Of a DNA stretch of 64,000 nt, positions 32,417-42,969 are shown piece after piece. The notes below the pieces were generated by a model. It was not told the origin of the DNA, searched no databases, and saw nothing but the letters and a program-made list of their open reading frames with translations. The position numbers and the translations under genes are program-made. The number at the start of each line of letters is the position of its first letter. Within the stretch, counting starts at the first letter, position 1. The stretch comes from Streptomyces sp. 378 (lineage in GTDB: Bacteria; Actinomycetota; Actinomycetes; Streptomycetales; Streptomycetaceae). The stretch is taken from contig NZ_JASKMS010000019.1 in the NCBI RefSeq assembly GCF_030124145.1, forward strand, positions 62,001-126,000, in the 5' to 3' direction.

Positions 32417-32965
32417 GTGATCGCCAACCTGGTGCAGCTGGCGGCCGAGGAAGAGCAGAACCCGCTCGTTCCTCCGGGCCCCGAGCTGCTCGTCGGCACC
32501 ATCGCCTTCGCCATCGTGTTCTTCTTCTTCTGGAAGAAGCTGCTTCCGAACATCAACAAGGTTCTGGAGGAGCGCCGCGCGGCGATCGAAGGCGGTATCG
32601 AAGAGGCCGAGACCATGAAGGTCGAGGCCCAGAGCGTCCTTGAGCAGTACAAGGCACAGCTCGCCGAGGCCCGGCACGAGGCCGCGCGTCTGCGCCAGGA
32701 GGCGCAGGAGCAGGGTGCCGCCCTCATCGCCGAGATGCGGGCCGAGGGCCAGCGGCAGCGCGAGGAGATCGTCGCCGCCGGTCACGCCCAGATCGAGGCC
32801 GACCGCAAGGCCGCTTCCTCCGCGCTGCGCCAGGACGTCGGCAAGCTCGCCACCGACCTGGCCGGCAAGCTCGTCGGCGAGTCCCTCGAGGACCACGCCC
32901 GCCAGAGCCGTGTCATCGACCGGTTCCTCGACGAGCTCGAGGAGAAGGCCGAGGCCGGACGATGA
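32417..32965 (+). CDS. atpF: ATP synthase Fo subunit b
   Basis: A 182-residue peripheral stalk protein from GTG 32417. A single N-terminal membrane helix (LLVGTIAFAIVFFFFW) is followed by a long charged coiled coil to residue about 160. It connects Fo to the delta and alpha subunits. The stop overlaps the atpH ATG by 4 nt (ATGA), showing coupling. Confidence 0.95.
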   Translation: MIANLVQLAAEEEQNPLVPPGPELLVGTIAFAIVFFFFWKKLLPNINKVLEERRAAIEGGIEEAETMKVEAQSVLEQYKAQLAEARHEAARLRQEAQEQGAALIAEMRAEGQRQREEIVAAGHAQIEADRKAASSALRQDVGKLATDLAGKLVGESLEDHARQSRVIDRFLDELEEKAEAGR

Positions 32966-33777
32966 ACGGAGCGAGCCGCGAGGCCCTGGCAGCCGCACGC
33001 GAGCGTCTCGACGCGCTGACGGACTCGACGTCCGTGAACGCGGGCTCGCTCGCCGACGAGCTGGCCGCCGTCACCGCGCTGCTCCACCGCGAGGTGTCGC
33101 TGCGTCGGGTCCTCACCGACCCGGCGCAGGCCGGAGAGGCCAAGGCCGAACTGGCCCGGCGTCTGCTCGGCACCCAGGTCAGCGGTCCGGCCGCCGACCT
33201 GGTGGCGGGCATGGTGCGCTCCCGCTGGTCGCAGTCGCGCGACCTGGTGGACGCGCTGGAGCAGCTGGCCGACACCGCCGACCTCACCGCCGCGCAGCAG
33301 GCCGGCAAGCTCGACGACGTCGAGGACGAGCTGTTCCGGTTCGGCCGGATCGTCTCCGGCAGCACCGAGCTGCGGGCCGCGCTGACCGACCGCAAGGCCA
33401 CCACCTCCGCCAAGGGCGAGCTGCTGCGCAGCCTGCTCGGCGGCAGGGCGCAGCCGGCCACCGAGCGTCTGGTCACGCGCCTTGTGACCGCGCCGCGGGG
33501 ACGTAGCCTGGAGTCGGGACTCGAGTCCCTGTCCAAGCTGGCCGCCGATCGCCGGGACCGCATGGTGGCGATCGTCACCTCGGCGGTACCGCTGAGCGAC
33601 CCGCAGAAGCAGCGCCTGGGCGCCGCCCTCGCGAAGCTCTACGGCCGCACGATGCACCTCAACCTGGACGTGGACCCCGAGGTCCTCGGCGGAATGCGGG
33701 TGCAGGTCGGCGACGAGGTGATCAACGGCTCCCTCGCGGACCGCATCGAGGACGCCAGCCGCCGGCTCGCCGGCTGA
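32962..33777 (+). CDS. atpH: ATP synthase F1 subunit delta
   Basis: A 271-residue subunit. It is about 90 residues longer than the E. coli form, which is usual in actinobacteria. The N-terminal half is extended. The C-terminal core (about 150-271) contains VTSAVPLSDPQKQRL and DVDPEVLGGMRVQVGDEVINGSL, the classic delta signature. It links subunit b to the top of the alpha3-beta3 head. It overlaps atpF by 4 nt. Confidence 0.95.
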   Translation: MNGASREALAAARERLDALTDSTSVNAGSLADELAAVTALLHREVSLRRVLTDPAQAGEAKAELARRLLGTQVSGPAADLVAGMVRSRWSQSRDLVDALEQLADTADLTAAQQAGKLDDVEDELFRFGRIVSGSTELRAALTDRKATTSAKGELLRSLLGGRAQPATERLVTRLVTAPRGRSLESGLESLSKLAADRRDRMVAIVTSAVPLSDPQKQRLGAALAKLYGRTMHLNLDVDPEVLGGMRVQVGDEVINGSLADRIEDASRRLAG

Positions 33778-33838
33778 GCAGCAACTCAATAGGCACAACG
33801 TACTTACGACGGCCCTGGTTGGGCCGTGCAGAAGAATC

Positions 33839-33855
33839 CTGGGGGTCGCCCCCAG
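33839..33855 (+). repeat. Short GC hairpin between atpH and atpA
   Basis: CTGGGGG-TCG-CCCCCAG, followed by ACCCCC, resembles a GC-rich palindrome that recurs in Streptomyces intergenic regions. A second small stem, GGCCC-TGGTT-GGGCC, lies just upstream at about 33811. It may influence mRNA processing between the two genes. Confidence 0.45.
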
Positions 33856-33903
33856 ACCCCCAAAGTGAAACTTCGGGCCCAACAAGGAGAGCAGGGAACC
33901 CAG

Positions 33904-35493
33904 ATGGCGGAGCTCACGATCCGGCCGGAGGAGATCCGGGACGCGCTGGAGAACTTCGTCCAGGCGTACAAGCCGGACGCGGCCTCGCGCGAGGAGGTCG
34001 GTACGGTCACCTTCGCCGGCGACGGTATCGCGAAGGTCGAGGGTCTGCCCTCGGTCATGGCCAACGAGCTGCTGAAGTTCGAGGACGGCAGCCTCGGTCT
34101 CGCCCTCAACCTCGAGGAGCGCGAGATCGGCTGCGTCGTCCTCGGCGAGTTCAGCGGCATCGAGGAGGGTCAGCCGGTCTCCCGCACCGGTGAGGTTCTC
34201 TCCGTCGCGGTGGGCGAGGGTTACCTCGGCCGCGTGGTCGACCCCCTCGGCAACCCGATCGACGGTCTCGGCGAGATCGAGACCGAAGACCGTCGCGCCC
34301 TGGAGCTGCAGGCCCCGGGCGTCATGGTCCGCAAGTCGGTGCACGAGCCGATGGAGACGGGCTACAAGGCCGTCGACGCGATGACCCCGATCGGCCGTGG
34401 TCAGCGTCAGCTGATCATCGGTGACCGCCAGACCGGCAAGACCGCCCTGGCCGTCGACACGATCATCAACCAGCGCGACAACTGGCGCTCGGGCGACCCG
34501 AACAAGCAGGTCCGCTGCATCTACGTCGCCATCGGCCAGAAGGGCTCCACCATCGCCGGTGTGCGCGGCGCTCTGGAGGAGGCCGGCGCGCTGGAGTACA
34601 CGACCATCGTCGCCGCCCCGGCGTCCGACCCGGCCGGCTTCAAGTACCTGGCGCCGTACACCGGTTCGGCCATCGGACAGCACTGGATGTACCAGGGCAA
34701 GCACGTCCTGATCATCTTCGACGACCTGTCGAAGCAGGCCGACGCCTACCGTGCCGTGTCGCTGCTGCTGCGCCGCCCGCCGGGCCGTGAGGCCTACCCG
34801 GGTGACGTCTTCTACCTGCACTCCCGCCTGCTGGAGCGCTGCGCGAAGCTCTCCGACGAGATGGGCGCCGGCTCGATGACCGGTCTGCCGATCGTCGAGA
34901 CCAAGGCCAATGACGTCTCGGCGTTCATCCCGACCAACGTCATCTCCATCACCGACGGCCAGTGCTTCCTGGAGTCGGACCTGTTCAACGCCGGTCAGCG
35001 CCCCGCGCTGAACGTCGGTATCTCCGTCTCCCGAGTCGGTGGTTCCGCGCAGCACAAGGCGATGAAGCAGGTCTCCGGCCGTCTGCGCGTGGACCTCGCC
35101 CAGTTCCGTGAGCTGGAGGCGTTCGCCGCCTTCGGTTCCGACCTGGACGCCGCGTCCAAGGCGCAGCTGGAGCGTGGTCAGCGCATGGTCGAGCTGCTGA
35201 AGCAGCCGCAGTACCAGCCGATGGCCACCGAGGACCAGGTCGTCTCCGTCTGGGCCGGCACCACCGGCAAGATGGACGACGTCCCCGTCGCCGACATCCG
35301 CCGCTTCGAGAAGGAGCTGCTGGACTACCTGCACCGCAAGGAGCAGGGTCTGATGACCTCCATCCGCGAGGGCGGCAAGATGTCCGACGACACCCTTCAG
35401 GCCGTCGCCGAGGCCATCGTCGAGTTCAAGAAGCAGTTCGAGACCTCCGACGGCAAGCTGCTCGGCGAGGACGCCCCGGCTGCCGGCAAGTGA
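33904..35493 (+). CDS. atpA: ATP synthase F1 subunit alpha
   Basis: A 529-residue non-catalytic nucleotide-binding subunit. Walker A GDRQTGKT lies at about residues 175-182, followed by AIGQKGSTIAGV and the C-terminal helical bundle. The delta-binding N-terminus begins MAELTIRPEEIRDAL. ATG 33904 comes 11 nt after AAGGAGAG; the frame is open to 33826, but the upstream part covers the hairpin. It is 21 nt ahead of atpG. Confidence 0.97.
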   Translation: MAELTIRPEEIRDALENFVQAYKPDAASREEVGTVTFAGDGIAKVEGLPSVMANELLKFEDGSLGLALNLEEREIGCVVLGEFSGIEEGQPVSRTGEVLSVAVGEGYLGRVVDPLGNPIDGLGEIETEDRRALELQAPGVMVRKSVHEPMETGYKAVDAMTPIGRGQRQLIIGDRQTGKTALAVDTIINQRDNWRSGDPNKQVRCIYVAIGQKGSTIAGVRGALEEAGALEYTTIVAAPASDPAGFKYLAPYTGSAIGQHWMYQGKHVLIIFDDLSKQADAYRAVSLLLRRPPGREAYPGDVFYLHSRLLERCAKLSDEMGAGSMTGLPIVETKANDVSAFIPTNVISITDGQCFLESDLFNAGQRPALNVGISVSRVGGSAQHKAMKQVSGRLRVDLAQFRELEAFAAFGSDLDAASKAQLERGQRMVELLKQPQYQPMATEDQVVSVWAGTTGKMDDVPVADIRRFEKELLDYLHRKEQGLMTSIREGGKMSDDTLQAVAEAIVEFKKQFETSDGKLLGEDAPAAGK

Positions 35494-35513
35494 CGACGGA
35501 AGGGACCTGACTC

Positions 35514-36431
35514 ATGGGAGCCCAGCTCCGGGTCTACAAGCGTCGCATCCGATCCGTCACCGCGACCAAGAAGATCACCAAGGCGATGGAGATGATCGCC
35601 GCCTCGCGCGTCGTCAAGGCGCAGCGCAAGGTGGCGGCCTCCACCCCGTACGCGACCGAGCTCACCCGTGCGGTCACGGCGGTCGCCACCGGCTCTAACA
35701 CCAAGCACCCGCTGACGACGGAGGCGGAGAACCCGACCCGTGCCGCGGTCCTGCTCCTCACGAGCGACCGTGGTCTGGCCGGCGCCTTCAACTCCAACGC
35801 CATCAAGGCCGCGGAGCGGCTCACGGCGAAGCTGGAGGCCGAGGGCAAGGAGGTCGTCAGCTACATCGTCGGCCGCCGCGGTGTCGCCCACTACAACTTC
35901 CGCGAGCGCAAGATCGCGGAGACGTTCACGGGCTTCACCGACGAGCCGTCGTACGCGGACGCCAAGAAGGTCGCGGCACCGTTGATCGAGGCCATCGAGA
36001 CGGAGACGGCGGAGGGCGGCGTGGACGAGCTCCACATCGTCTACACCGAGTTCGTGTCGATGATGACGCAGACGGCGACCGAGGCGCGGCTGCTGCCGCT
36101 CAGCCTCGACGAGGTCGCGGCGGAGGCGGCGCCCAAGGGCGAGATCCTCCCGCTGTTCGACTTCGAGCCGTCGGCGGAGGACGTCCTCGACGCCCTGCTG
36201 CCGCGCTACGTCGAGAGCCGCATCTACAACGCGCTGCTCCAGTCGGCCGCCTCCAAGCACGCCGCCACGCGGCGCGCGATGAAGTCGGCCACCGACAACG
36301 CCGGAGAGCTCATCGAGACGCTCACCCGGCTTGCCAACCAGGCCCGCCAGGCCGAAATCACCCAGGAAATCAGCGAGATCGTCGGTGGCGCGAGTGCCCT
36401 GGCCGACGCGACCGCGGGGAGTGACCGATAA
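35514..36431 (+). CDS. atpG: ATP synthase F1 subunit gamma
   Basis: A 305-residue central shaft. The N-terminal helix GAQLRVYKRRIRSVTATKKITKAMEMIAAS and C-terminal ATRRAMKSATDNAGELIE form the coiled coil that rotates inside the head. LLTSDRGLAGAFNSN is the conserved Rossmann-like part. The TAA stop is immediately followed by the atpD ATG. Confidence 0.96.
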   Translation: MGAQLRVYKRRIRSVTATKKITKAMEMIAASRVVKAQRKVAASTPYATELTRAVTAVATGSNTKHPLTTEAENPTRAAVLLLTSDRGLAGAFNSNAIKAAERLTAKLEAEGKEVVSYIVGRRGVAHYNFRERKIAETFTGFTDEPSYADAKKVAAPLIEAIETETAEGGVDELHIVYTEFVSMMTQTATEARLLPLSLDEVAAEAAPKGEILPLFDFEPSAEDVLDALLPRYVESRIYNALLQSAASKHAATRRAMKSATDNAGELIETLTRLANQARQAEITQEISEIVGGASALADATAGSDR

Positions 36432-37868
36432 ATGACCACCACTGTTGAGACGGCCACGGCGACGGGCCGCGTCGCGCGGGTCATCGGCCCGGTCGTCGAC
36501 GTGGAGTTCCCCGTCGACGCGATGCCGGAGATCTACAACGCCCTGCACGTCGAGGTCGCGGACCCGGCGCTGGCGGGCGAGAAGAAGACGCTGACCCTGG
36601 AGGTCGCCCAGCACCTGGGTGACGGCCTGGTCCGCGCCATCTCCATGCAGCCCACCGACGGCCTGGTCCGCCAGGCCCCGGTGACCGACACCGGTGCGGG
36701 CATCACCGTCCCGGTCGGCGACTTCACCAAGGGCAAGGTGTTCAACACCCTCGGTGAGGTGCTGAACAGCGACGAGGTCCACGAGGGCGAGCGCTGGTCC
36801 ATCCACCGCAAGGCCCCCGCGTTCGACCAGCTCGAGTCGAAGACCGAGATGTTCGAGACGGGCCTGAAGGTCGTCGACCTGCTCACCCCGTACGTCAAGG
36901 GCGGCAAGATCGGTCTGTTCGGTGGTGCCGGTGTCGGCAAGACCGTGCTGATCCAGGAAATGATCATGCGTGTCGCCAACCTCCACGAGGGCGTCTCCGT
37001 CTTCGCGGGCGTCGGCGAGCGCACCCGTGAGGGCAACGACCTCATCGCGGAGATGGAAGAGTCCGGCGTTCTGGACAAGACCGCCCTGGTCTTCGGCCAG
37101 ATGGACGAGCCCCCGGGCACCCGTCTGCGCGTGGCCCTGGCCGGCCTGACGATGGCGGAGTACTTCCGCGACGTCCAGAAGCAGGACGTGCTGTTCTTCA
37201 TCGACAACATCTTCCGCTTCACCCAGGCCGGTTCCGAGGTGTCGACCCTGCTCGGCCGTATGCCCTCCGCGGTGGGCTACCAGCCGAACCTGGCCGACGA
37301 GATGGGCACCCTCCAGGAGCGCATCACCTCGACCCGTGGTCACTCGATCACCTCGATGCAGGCGATCTACGTCCCCGCGGACGACCTGACCGACCCGGCC
37401 CCGGCCACCACCTTCGCCCACCTCGACGCGACGACGGTGCTGTCCCGTCCGATCTCCGAGAAGGGCATCTACCCGGCCGTGGACCCGCTGGACTCGACGT
37501 CCCGCATCCTCGACCCGCGGTACATCTCGGCGGACCACTACAACGCCGCGATGCGCGTGAAGAGCGTCCTGCAGAAGTACAAGGACCTGCAGGACATCAT
37601 CGCGATCCTCGGTATCGACGAGCTCGGCGAGGAGGACAAGCTCGTCGTCCACCGTGCCCGTCGCGTGGAGCGCTTCCTGTCCCAGAACACCCACGCCGCC
37701 AAGCAGTTCACCGGCGTGGACGGTTCGGACGTGCCGCTGGACGAGTCGATCGCCGCGTTCAACGCGATCTGCGACGGCGAGTACGACCACTTCCCGGAGC
37801 AGGCGTTCTTCATGTGCGGTGGTCTCGAGGACCTGAAGAAGAACGCGAAGGAGCTCGGCGTCTCCTGA
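36432..37868 (+). CDS. atpD: ATP synthase F1 subunit beta
   Basis: A 478-residue catalytic subunit. Walker A GGAGVGKT is at about residues 161-168, the catalytic Glu is in GERTREGND, and the DELSEED-type segment is IDELGEEDK. It begins directly after atpG with no gap, and the SD lies within the atpG end. It is followed by two hairpins and only then atpC. Confidence 0.97.
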   Translation: MTTTVETATATGRVARVIGPVVDVEFPVDAMPEIYNALHVEVADPALAGEKKTLTLEVAQHLGDGLVRAISMQPTDGLVRQAPVTDTGAGITVPVGDFTKGKVFNTLGEVLNSDEVHEGERWSIHRKAPAFDQLESKTEMFETGLKVVDLLTPYVKGGKIGLFGGAGVGKTVLIQEMIMRVANLHEGVSVFAGVGERTREGNDLIAEMEESGVLDKTALVFGQMDEPPGTRLRVALAGLTMAEYFRDVQKQDVLFFIDNIFRFTQAGSEVSTLLGRMPSAVGYQPNLADEMGTLQERITSTRGHSITSMQAIYVPADDLTDPAPATTFAHLDATTVLSRPISEKGIYPAVDPLDSTSRILDPRYISADHYNAAMRVKSVLQKYKDLQDIIAILGIDELGEEDKLVVHRARRVERFLSQNTHAAKQFTGVDGSDVPLDESIAAFNAICDGEYDHFPEQAFFMCGGLEDLKKNAKELGVS

Positions 37869-37883
37869 GCCTCGCGCTCGTCA

Positions 37884-37960
37884 TGAGGGGGCGGGGTTCG
37901 TCCCGCCCCCTCATTCACGCCTACTAGACTTGTAACCAACACCCGGCACTCCCGCCGGGT
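37884..37960 (+). terminator. Two hairpins and a -10 box between atpD and atpC
   Basis: TGAGGGGGCGGG at 37884-37895 pairs with CCCGCCCCCTCA at 37902-37913 (12 bp, 6-nt loop). ACCCGGC at 37941-37947 pairs with GCCGGGT at 37954-37960. TAGACT at 37925-37930 fits a -10 box between them. The first stem looks like a strong intrinsic terminator inside the operon. Confidence 0.65.
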
Positions 37961-37980
37961 GGTGACCCGAGGAGCCACCC

Positions 37981-38358
37981 TTGGCTGCTGAGCTGCACGT
38001 CGCGCTGGTCGCGGCCGACCGTGAGGTCTGGTCCGGCCAGGCCACCCTGGTCGTCGCGCGCACCACGTCCGGCGACATCGGCGTCATGCCCGGTCACCAG
38101 CCGCTGCTCGGTGTGCTGGAGTCGGGCCCGGTGACCATCCGTACGAGTGAGGGCGGGACGGTCGTCGCCGCCGTGCACGGCGGATTCATCTCGTTCGCGG
38201 ACGACAAGCTCTCGCTGCTGGCGGAAGTCGCCGAGCTGTCGGACGAGATCGATGTCCAGCGCGTGGAGCAGGAGCTCGAGCGCGCGAAGGCGGAGGACGA
38301 CGCGGAGGCCCGGCGCCGCGCGGACGTCCGTCTGCGGGCCGCGACGGCGGCGCGCTGA
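37981..38358 (+). CDS. atpC: ATP synthase F1 subunit epsilon
   Basis: A 125-residue subunit from TTG 37981, 7 nt after GAGGAG. The N-terminal beta sandwich has ELHVALVAADREVWSGQA and IGVMPGHQPLLGVLE. The C-terminal helices with ERAKAEDDAEARRRADVRLR inhibit ATP hydrolysis in the free enzyme. It is separated from atpD by 112 nt with hairpins, so its dose may be set independently. Confidence 0.95.
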   Translation: MAAELHVALVAADREVWSGQATLVVARTTSGDIGVMPGHQPLLGVLESGPVTIRTSEGGTVVAAVHGGFISFADDKLSLLAEVAELSDEIDVQRVEQELERAKAEDDAEARRRADVRLRAATAAR

Positions 38359-38383
38359 CACAGTCCGCCGTGTGATGACGTCA

Positions 38384-38432
38384 CTCAGCCGCGGCTGGGT
38401 ACCGGAGAGATCCGGACCCAGCCGCGGCTGAG
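38384..38432 (+). terminator. Terminator of the atp operon
   Basis: A 17-bp perfect stem (CTCAGCCGCGGCTGGGT with its complement) encloses a small CCGGAGAGATCCGG hairpin. It starts 26 nt after the atpC stop and is among the strongest in the window. Confidence 0.85.
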
Positions 38433-38488
38433 GCGGATGTGGGTGATTTTTACGTTCCGTTACCTAGGAGACGAGGAGGTCGGTGTCG

Positions 38489-38935
38489 ATGGTCCTCGCT
38501 CTGACTGTGTGCGGAATCGTGGTGGCCCTCGTGGTGGTGGGCCTGTTCGTCTTCGGCCTGCGCCGCCGGCTGATCCAGCGCTCGGGCGGCACCTTCGACG
38601 CCAGCCTGCGCTGGGACACCCCGGAGGAGGGCGACCGGAGCGGCAAGGGCTGGGCGTACGGGGTGGCCCGCTACAACGGTGACCGCGTCGAGTGGTACCG
38701 CGTCTTCTCGTACTCGCCGCGCCCGCGTCGCGTCCTGGAGCGTTCCGCGATCGAGGTGGCCGGCCGCCGGGTGCCGGAGGGCGAGGAGGAGCTGGCGCTG
38801 CTCTCCGACCATGTGATCCTGGCCTGTCTGCACCGGGGCACGCGTCTCGAGCTCGCGATGAGTGAAGACGCGCTGACCGGTTTCCTCGCGTGGCTCGAGG
38901 CGGCCCCGCCCGGACAGCGGGTGAATGTGGCGTAG
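38489..38935 (+). CDS. DUF2550 family protein
   Basis: A 148-residue protein with one N-terminal membrane helix (residues about 2-24) and a cytoplasmic domain containing GGTFDASLRWDTP, GWAYGVARYNGDRVEWYRVFSYSPRPRR and CLHRGTRLELAMSEDALTGFLAWLE. DUF2550 proteins follow the atp operon in many Streptomyces genomes but have no known function. ATG 38489 is 9 nt after GAGGAGG; GTG 38483 would be too close to it. The stop codon lies inside a terminator loop. Confidence 0.8.
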   Translation: MVLALTVCGIVVALVVVGLFVFGLRRRLIQRSGGTFDASLRWDTPEEGDRSGKGWAYGVARYNGDRVEWYRVFSYSPRPRRVLERSAIEVAGRRVPEGEEELALLSDHVILACLHRGTRLELAMSEDALTGFLAWLEAAPPGQRVNVA

Positions 38936-38950
38936 CCGCATTCACCCGCT
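38916..38950 (+). terminator. Hairpin that includes the DUF2550 stop codon
   Basis: AGCGGGTGAATG at 38916-38927 pairs with CATTCACCCGCT at 38939-38950. A wobble pair and GGC/GCC extend the stem to about 16 bp. The loop holds the TAG stop at 38933-38935. It also lies between this gene and the oppositely oriented chiC. Confidence 0.7.
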
Positions 38951-39034
38951 GGGTGGGGGTCCCCCGGGCGAAGCCTGGAGGAGCGTCAAGGTCGCCCAGG
39001 GTCTACGACCCTTCGAACTTCTCTGTGATCCGGG

Positions 39035-40861
<1,827 letters not shown>

Positions 40862-40925
40862 GCTGCGCCTCCTTGATGGAGTTGTGGGGGGCGTGACTGA
40901 GCCTCACGCCACTCGTGGTGCGGTG

Positions 40926-40969
40926 AGAATAGAAAGGTCTGGACCACCGGTCAATAGGTCTGGACCACC
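40926..40969 (-). promoter_or_regulatory. chiC promoter with two direct repeats (DasR-type)
   Basis: Read on the minus strand, TTGACC (40949-40954) and TATTCT (40926-40931) are 17 bp apart. GGTGGTCCAGACC occurs twice, at 40957-40969 and 40936-40948, once upstream of -35 and once filling the spacer. The sequence fits the known DasR element of Streptomyces chitinase genes, which links expression to N-acetylglucosamine metabolism. Confidence 0.8.
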
Positions 40970-40985
40970 ACGGGCGGAACCGGGC

Positions 40986-41627
40986 TCAGATTCCCAACTC
41001 CTGAGCCAGCACCGCGGCTTGCACCCGGCTGCGCAGCCCCAGCTTCCCCAGCAGCCTGCTGACATGGGTTTTCACGGTCGCCTCGGCCATGTCGAGCCGC
41101 ACCGCGATGCCTGCGTTGGACAGGCCCTCGCCGAGGCAGGCCAGCACCTCGCGCTCCCGCCGGGTCAGCTGGTCGAGCACGGCCGGATCGGCCGCGGGCT
41201 CCCGGACGGGCTTCGCCGCGAACTCCGCGATCAGCCGCCGGGTCACCGCCGGGGCGATCAGCCCCTCCCCGCGCGCGACCGTCCGCACCGCCTCCAGCAG
41301 ATCCGCCGCCTCGGTGTTCTTCAGCAGGAAGCCGGACGCGCCCGCGCGCAGCGCGCCGAACACGTACTCGTCGAGGTCGAAGGTGGTCAGTACCAGCACG
41401 TCGGCGAGCCGCTCCGCGACCACCTGCCGGGTCGCCGACACCCCGTCCAGGCGCGGCATCTGAACGTCCATCAGCACCAGGTCCGGCCGCAGCTCCCGGG
41501 CCAGTGCCACCGCCTGCTCGCCGTCCGCCGCCTCGCCGACCACCTCGATGTCGGGCGCGCTGCGCAGGATGAGGACGAGCCCGGCGCGGACGGCGGACTG
41601 GTCCTCGGCGACGAGGACGCGGATCAT
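40986..41627 (-). CDS. NarL/FixJ-type response regulator
   Basis: A 213-residue regulator. The receiver domain has the phosphorylated Asp54 (LMDVQMP) and Lys in FLLKN. The LuxR helix-turn-helix is at about residues 150-205 (LTRREREVLACLGEGLSNAGIA). AAGGAG stands before the ATG at 41627. The first 4 bases overlap the kinase stop, so both are translated together. Target genes are unknown. chiC is adjacent but has its own promoter, so a link is not shown. Confidence 0.92.
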   Translation of the reverse strand: MIRVLVAEDQSAVRAGLVLILRSAPDIEVVGEAADGEQAVALARELRPDLVLMDVQMPRLDGVSATRQVVAERLADVLVLTTFDLDEYVFGALRAGASGFLLKNTEAADLLEAVRTVARGEGLIAPAVTRRLIAEFAAKPVREPAADPAVLDQLTRREREVLACLGEGLSNAGIAVRLDMAEATVKTHVSRLLGKLGLRSRVQAAVLAQELGI

Positions 41628-42817
41628 GCGATGTCTCCTTCGACGGTGTCGTGAACGGGGAGGGTGGCGCGCACGGCCCAGATCTTCCCGTCGGGAGAGT
41701 CCTCCGGGCCGGCCTCGAAGGTGCCGTCCAGCAGGGCCACCCGTTCTCTCATGCCGACCAGACCCGCGCCGGAGCCGGGGGCGCGCGGGGCGTCCCGGTC
41801 CCCGTAGGGAGTGGTCACGCTGACGACGAGGGAGCCGTCCCGCCGGGCGAGGGACACGGTGACCCGGCCCGGGGCGGCGTGCTTGAGCGCGTTGGTCAGC
41901 GACTCCTGCACGATGCGGTAGGCGGCGAGCTCGACGGGTGTGGGCACCTCGCTCCGTTCGGCGTCGAGGGTGACGTCGAGGCCGTTGGTGCGGGCGCCCT
42001 CCACCAGCGCGCCCAGACCGTCGAGCGTGGGAGCGGCGGACGGTTCCACGTCGCCGCTGCTGTCGCGCAGGATGCCGATCAGCCGCCGCATCTCGGCGAG
42101 CCCCTCCACGCTGTTCTCGCGGATGACCACGAGCGCCTCCTGAGAGGTCTTCGGGTCGTCGAGGGACAGCGCGGCGGTGGAGTGGATGGCGATCGCGGAC
42201 AGGTGGTTGGCGACCATGTCGTGCAGCTCGCGGGCCATCCGGGCACGTTCGGCGGTGACCGCCTGGGTGCGGTCCATCTCGGCGAGCAGCGCGGTCTGTT
42301 CGGCGCGCAGCCAGGCCGCCTCGGCCGCGTCGCGGTGGTTGCGCACGATCAGGCCGGTCGCGGCGGGGCCGAAGGACACGAGGCCGGTGATCACGCCGAT
42401 CAGCAGCGCCTCGGGCTCGCGCCAGATCGCGAACGGCACCACCGCCGCGGCCACCGAGAGCAGCCCGGTGATCCGCGGGATGCGGTGGGCCGACGCGGGC
42501 GGGCCGTACAGGACGGCCGCGTACATCAGATCGGTGTACATCAGGATCGTGACCAGGTTGCCCTGGGTCACGGTGTCCAGGACGATTGCGGGCGTGCCGA
42601 TCAGCAGAGCGGCGCGGGGAGCGCTCCGGCGCAGCAACTCGCAGCCCGCCATGACGACGAGCGGCAGCAGAAGCGGCCAGCGCCCGGGCAGGATGACGTA
42701 CGCCTCGGTGTGCGGCCGGGTGGCCAGGCCGACGCCCCACAGCAGCAGCCCGCCGAGCAGACCGCCCAGCGCGACGTAGACGTCGAAACGCCGGGGACGG
42801 GGGAGTCGTACGGCCAT
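41624..42817 (-). CDS. Sensor histidine kinase, HisKA_3 type
   Basis: A 397-residue membrane kinase. About five to six helices in residues 12-157 form the sensor; there is no large outer domain. The dimer and phosphoacceptor segment ERARMARELHDMVANH places His199. The HATPase domain follows, with GSGAGLVGMRERVALL as its G box and the N box EL-YRIVQESLTNALKHA. This layout matches NarL/DesK-type kinases that pair with LuxR regulators. The start could lie slightly upstream, at a GTG near 42832. The stimulus is unknown. Confidence 0.9.
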   Translation of the reverse strand: MAVRLPRPRRFDVYVALGGLLGGLLLWGVGLATRPHTEAYVILPGRWPLLLPLVVMAGCELLRRSAPRAALLIGTPAIVLDTVTQGNLVTILMYTDLMYAAVLYGPPASAHRIPRITGLLSVAAAVVPFAIWREPEALLIGVITGLVSFGPAATGLIVRNHRDAAEAAWLRAEQTALLAEMDRTQAVTAERARMARELHDMVANHLSAIAIHSTAALSLDDPKTSQEALVVIRENSVEGLAEMRRLIGILRDSSGDVEPSAAPTLDGLGALVEGARTNGLDVTLDAERSEVPTPVELAAYRIVQESLTNALKHAAPGRVTVSLARRDGSLVVSVTTPYGDRDAPRAPGSGAGLVGMRERVALLDGTFEAGPEDSPDGKIWAVRATLPVHDTVEGDIA

Positions 42818-42969
42818 GTCACCATCCAACACGGCCGTCGTGCCCTGCGCGTGATCCCCGCGGAGGGTCCCCGGCTGCATCCTTCGATGTACTGCGGGTT
42901 CGTCAGTCGCGACGACGACCCGGGCCGTGCCGACCGGGAGCCTGGAAGGGTGACCGAGAGGAGCGAACC

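Noticed and set aside
38951..38985. GC-rich dispersed element after the DUF2550 gene
   Set aside because: GGTGGGGGTCCCCC looks like a common Streptomyces intergenic repeat, but no second copy occurs here and the hairpin just upstream already explains the end.
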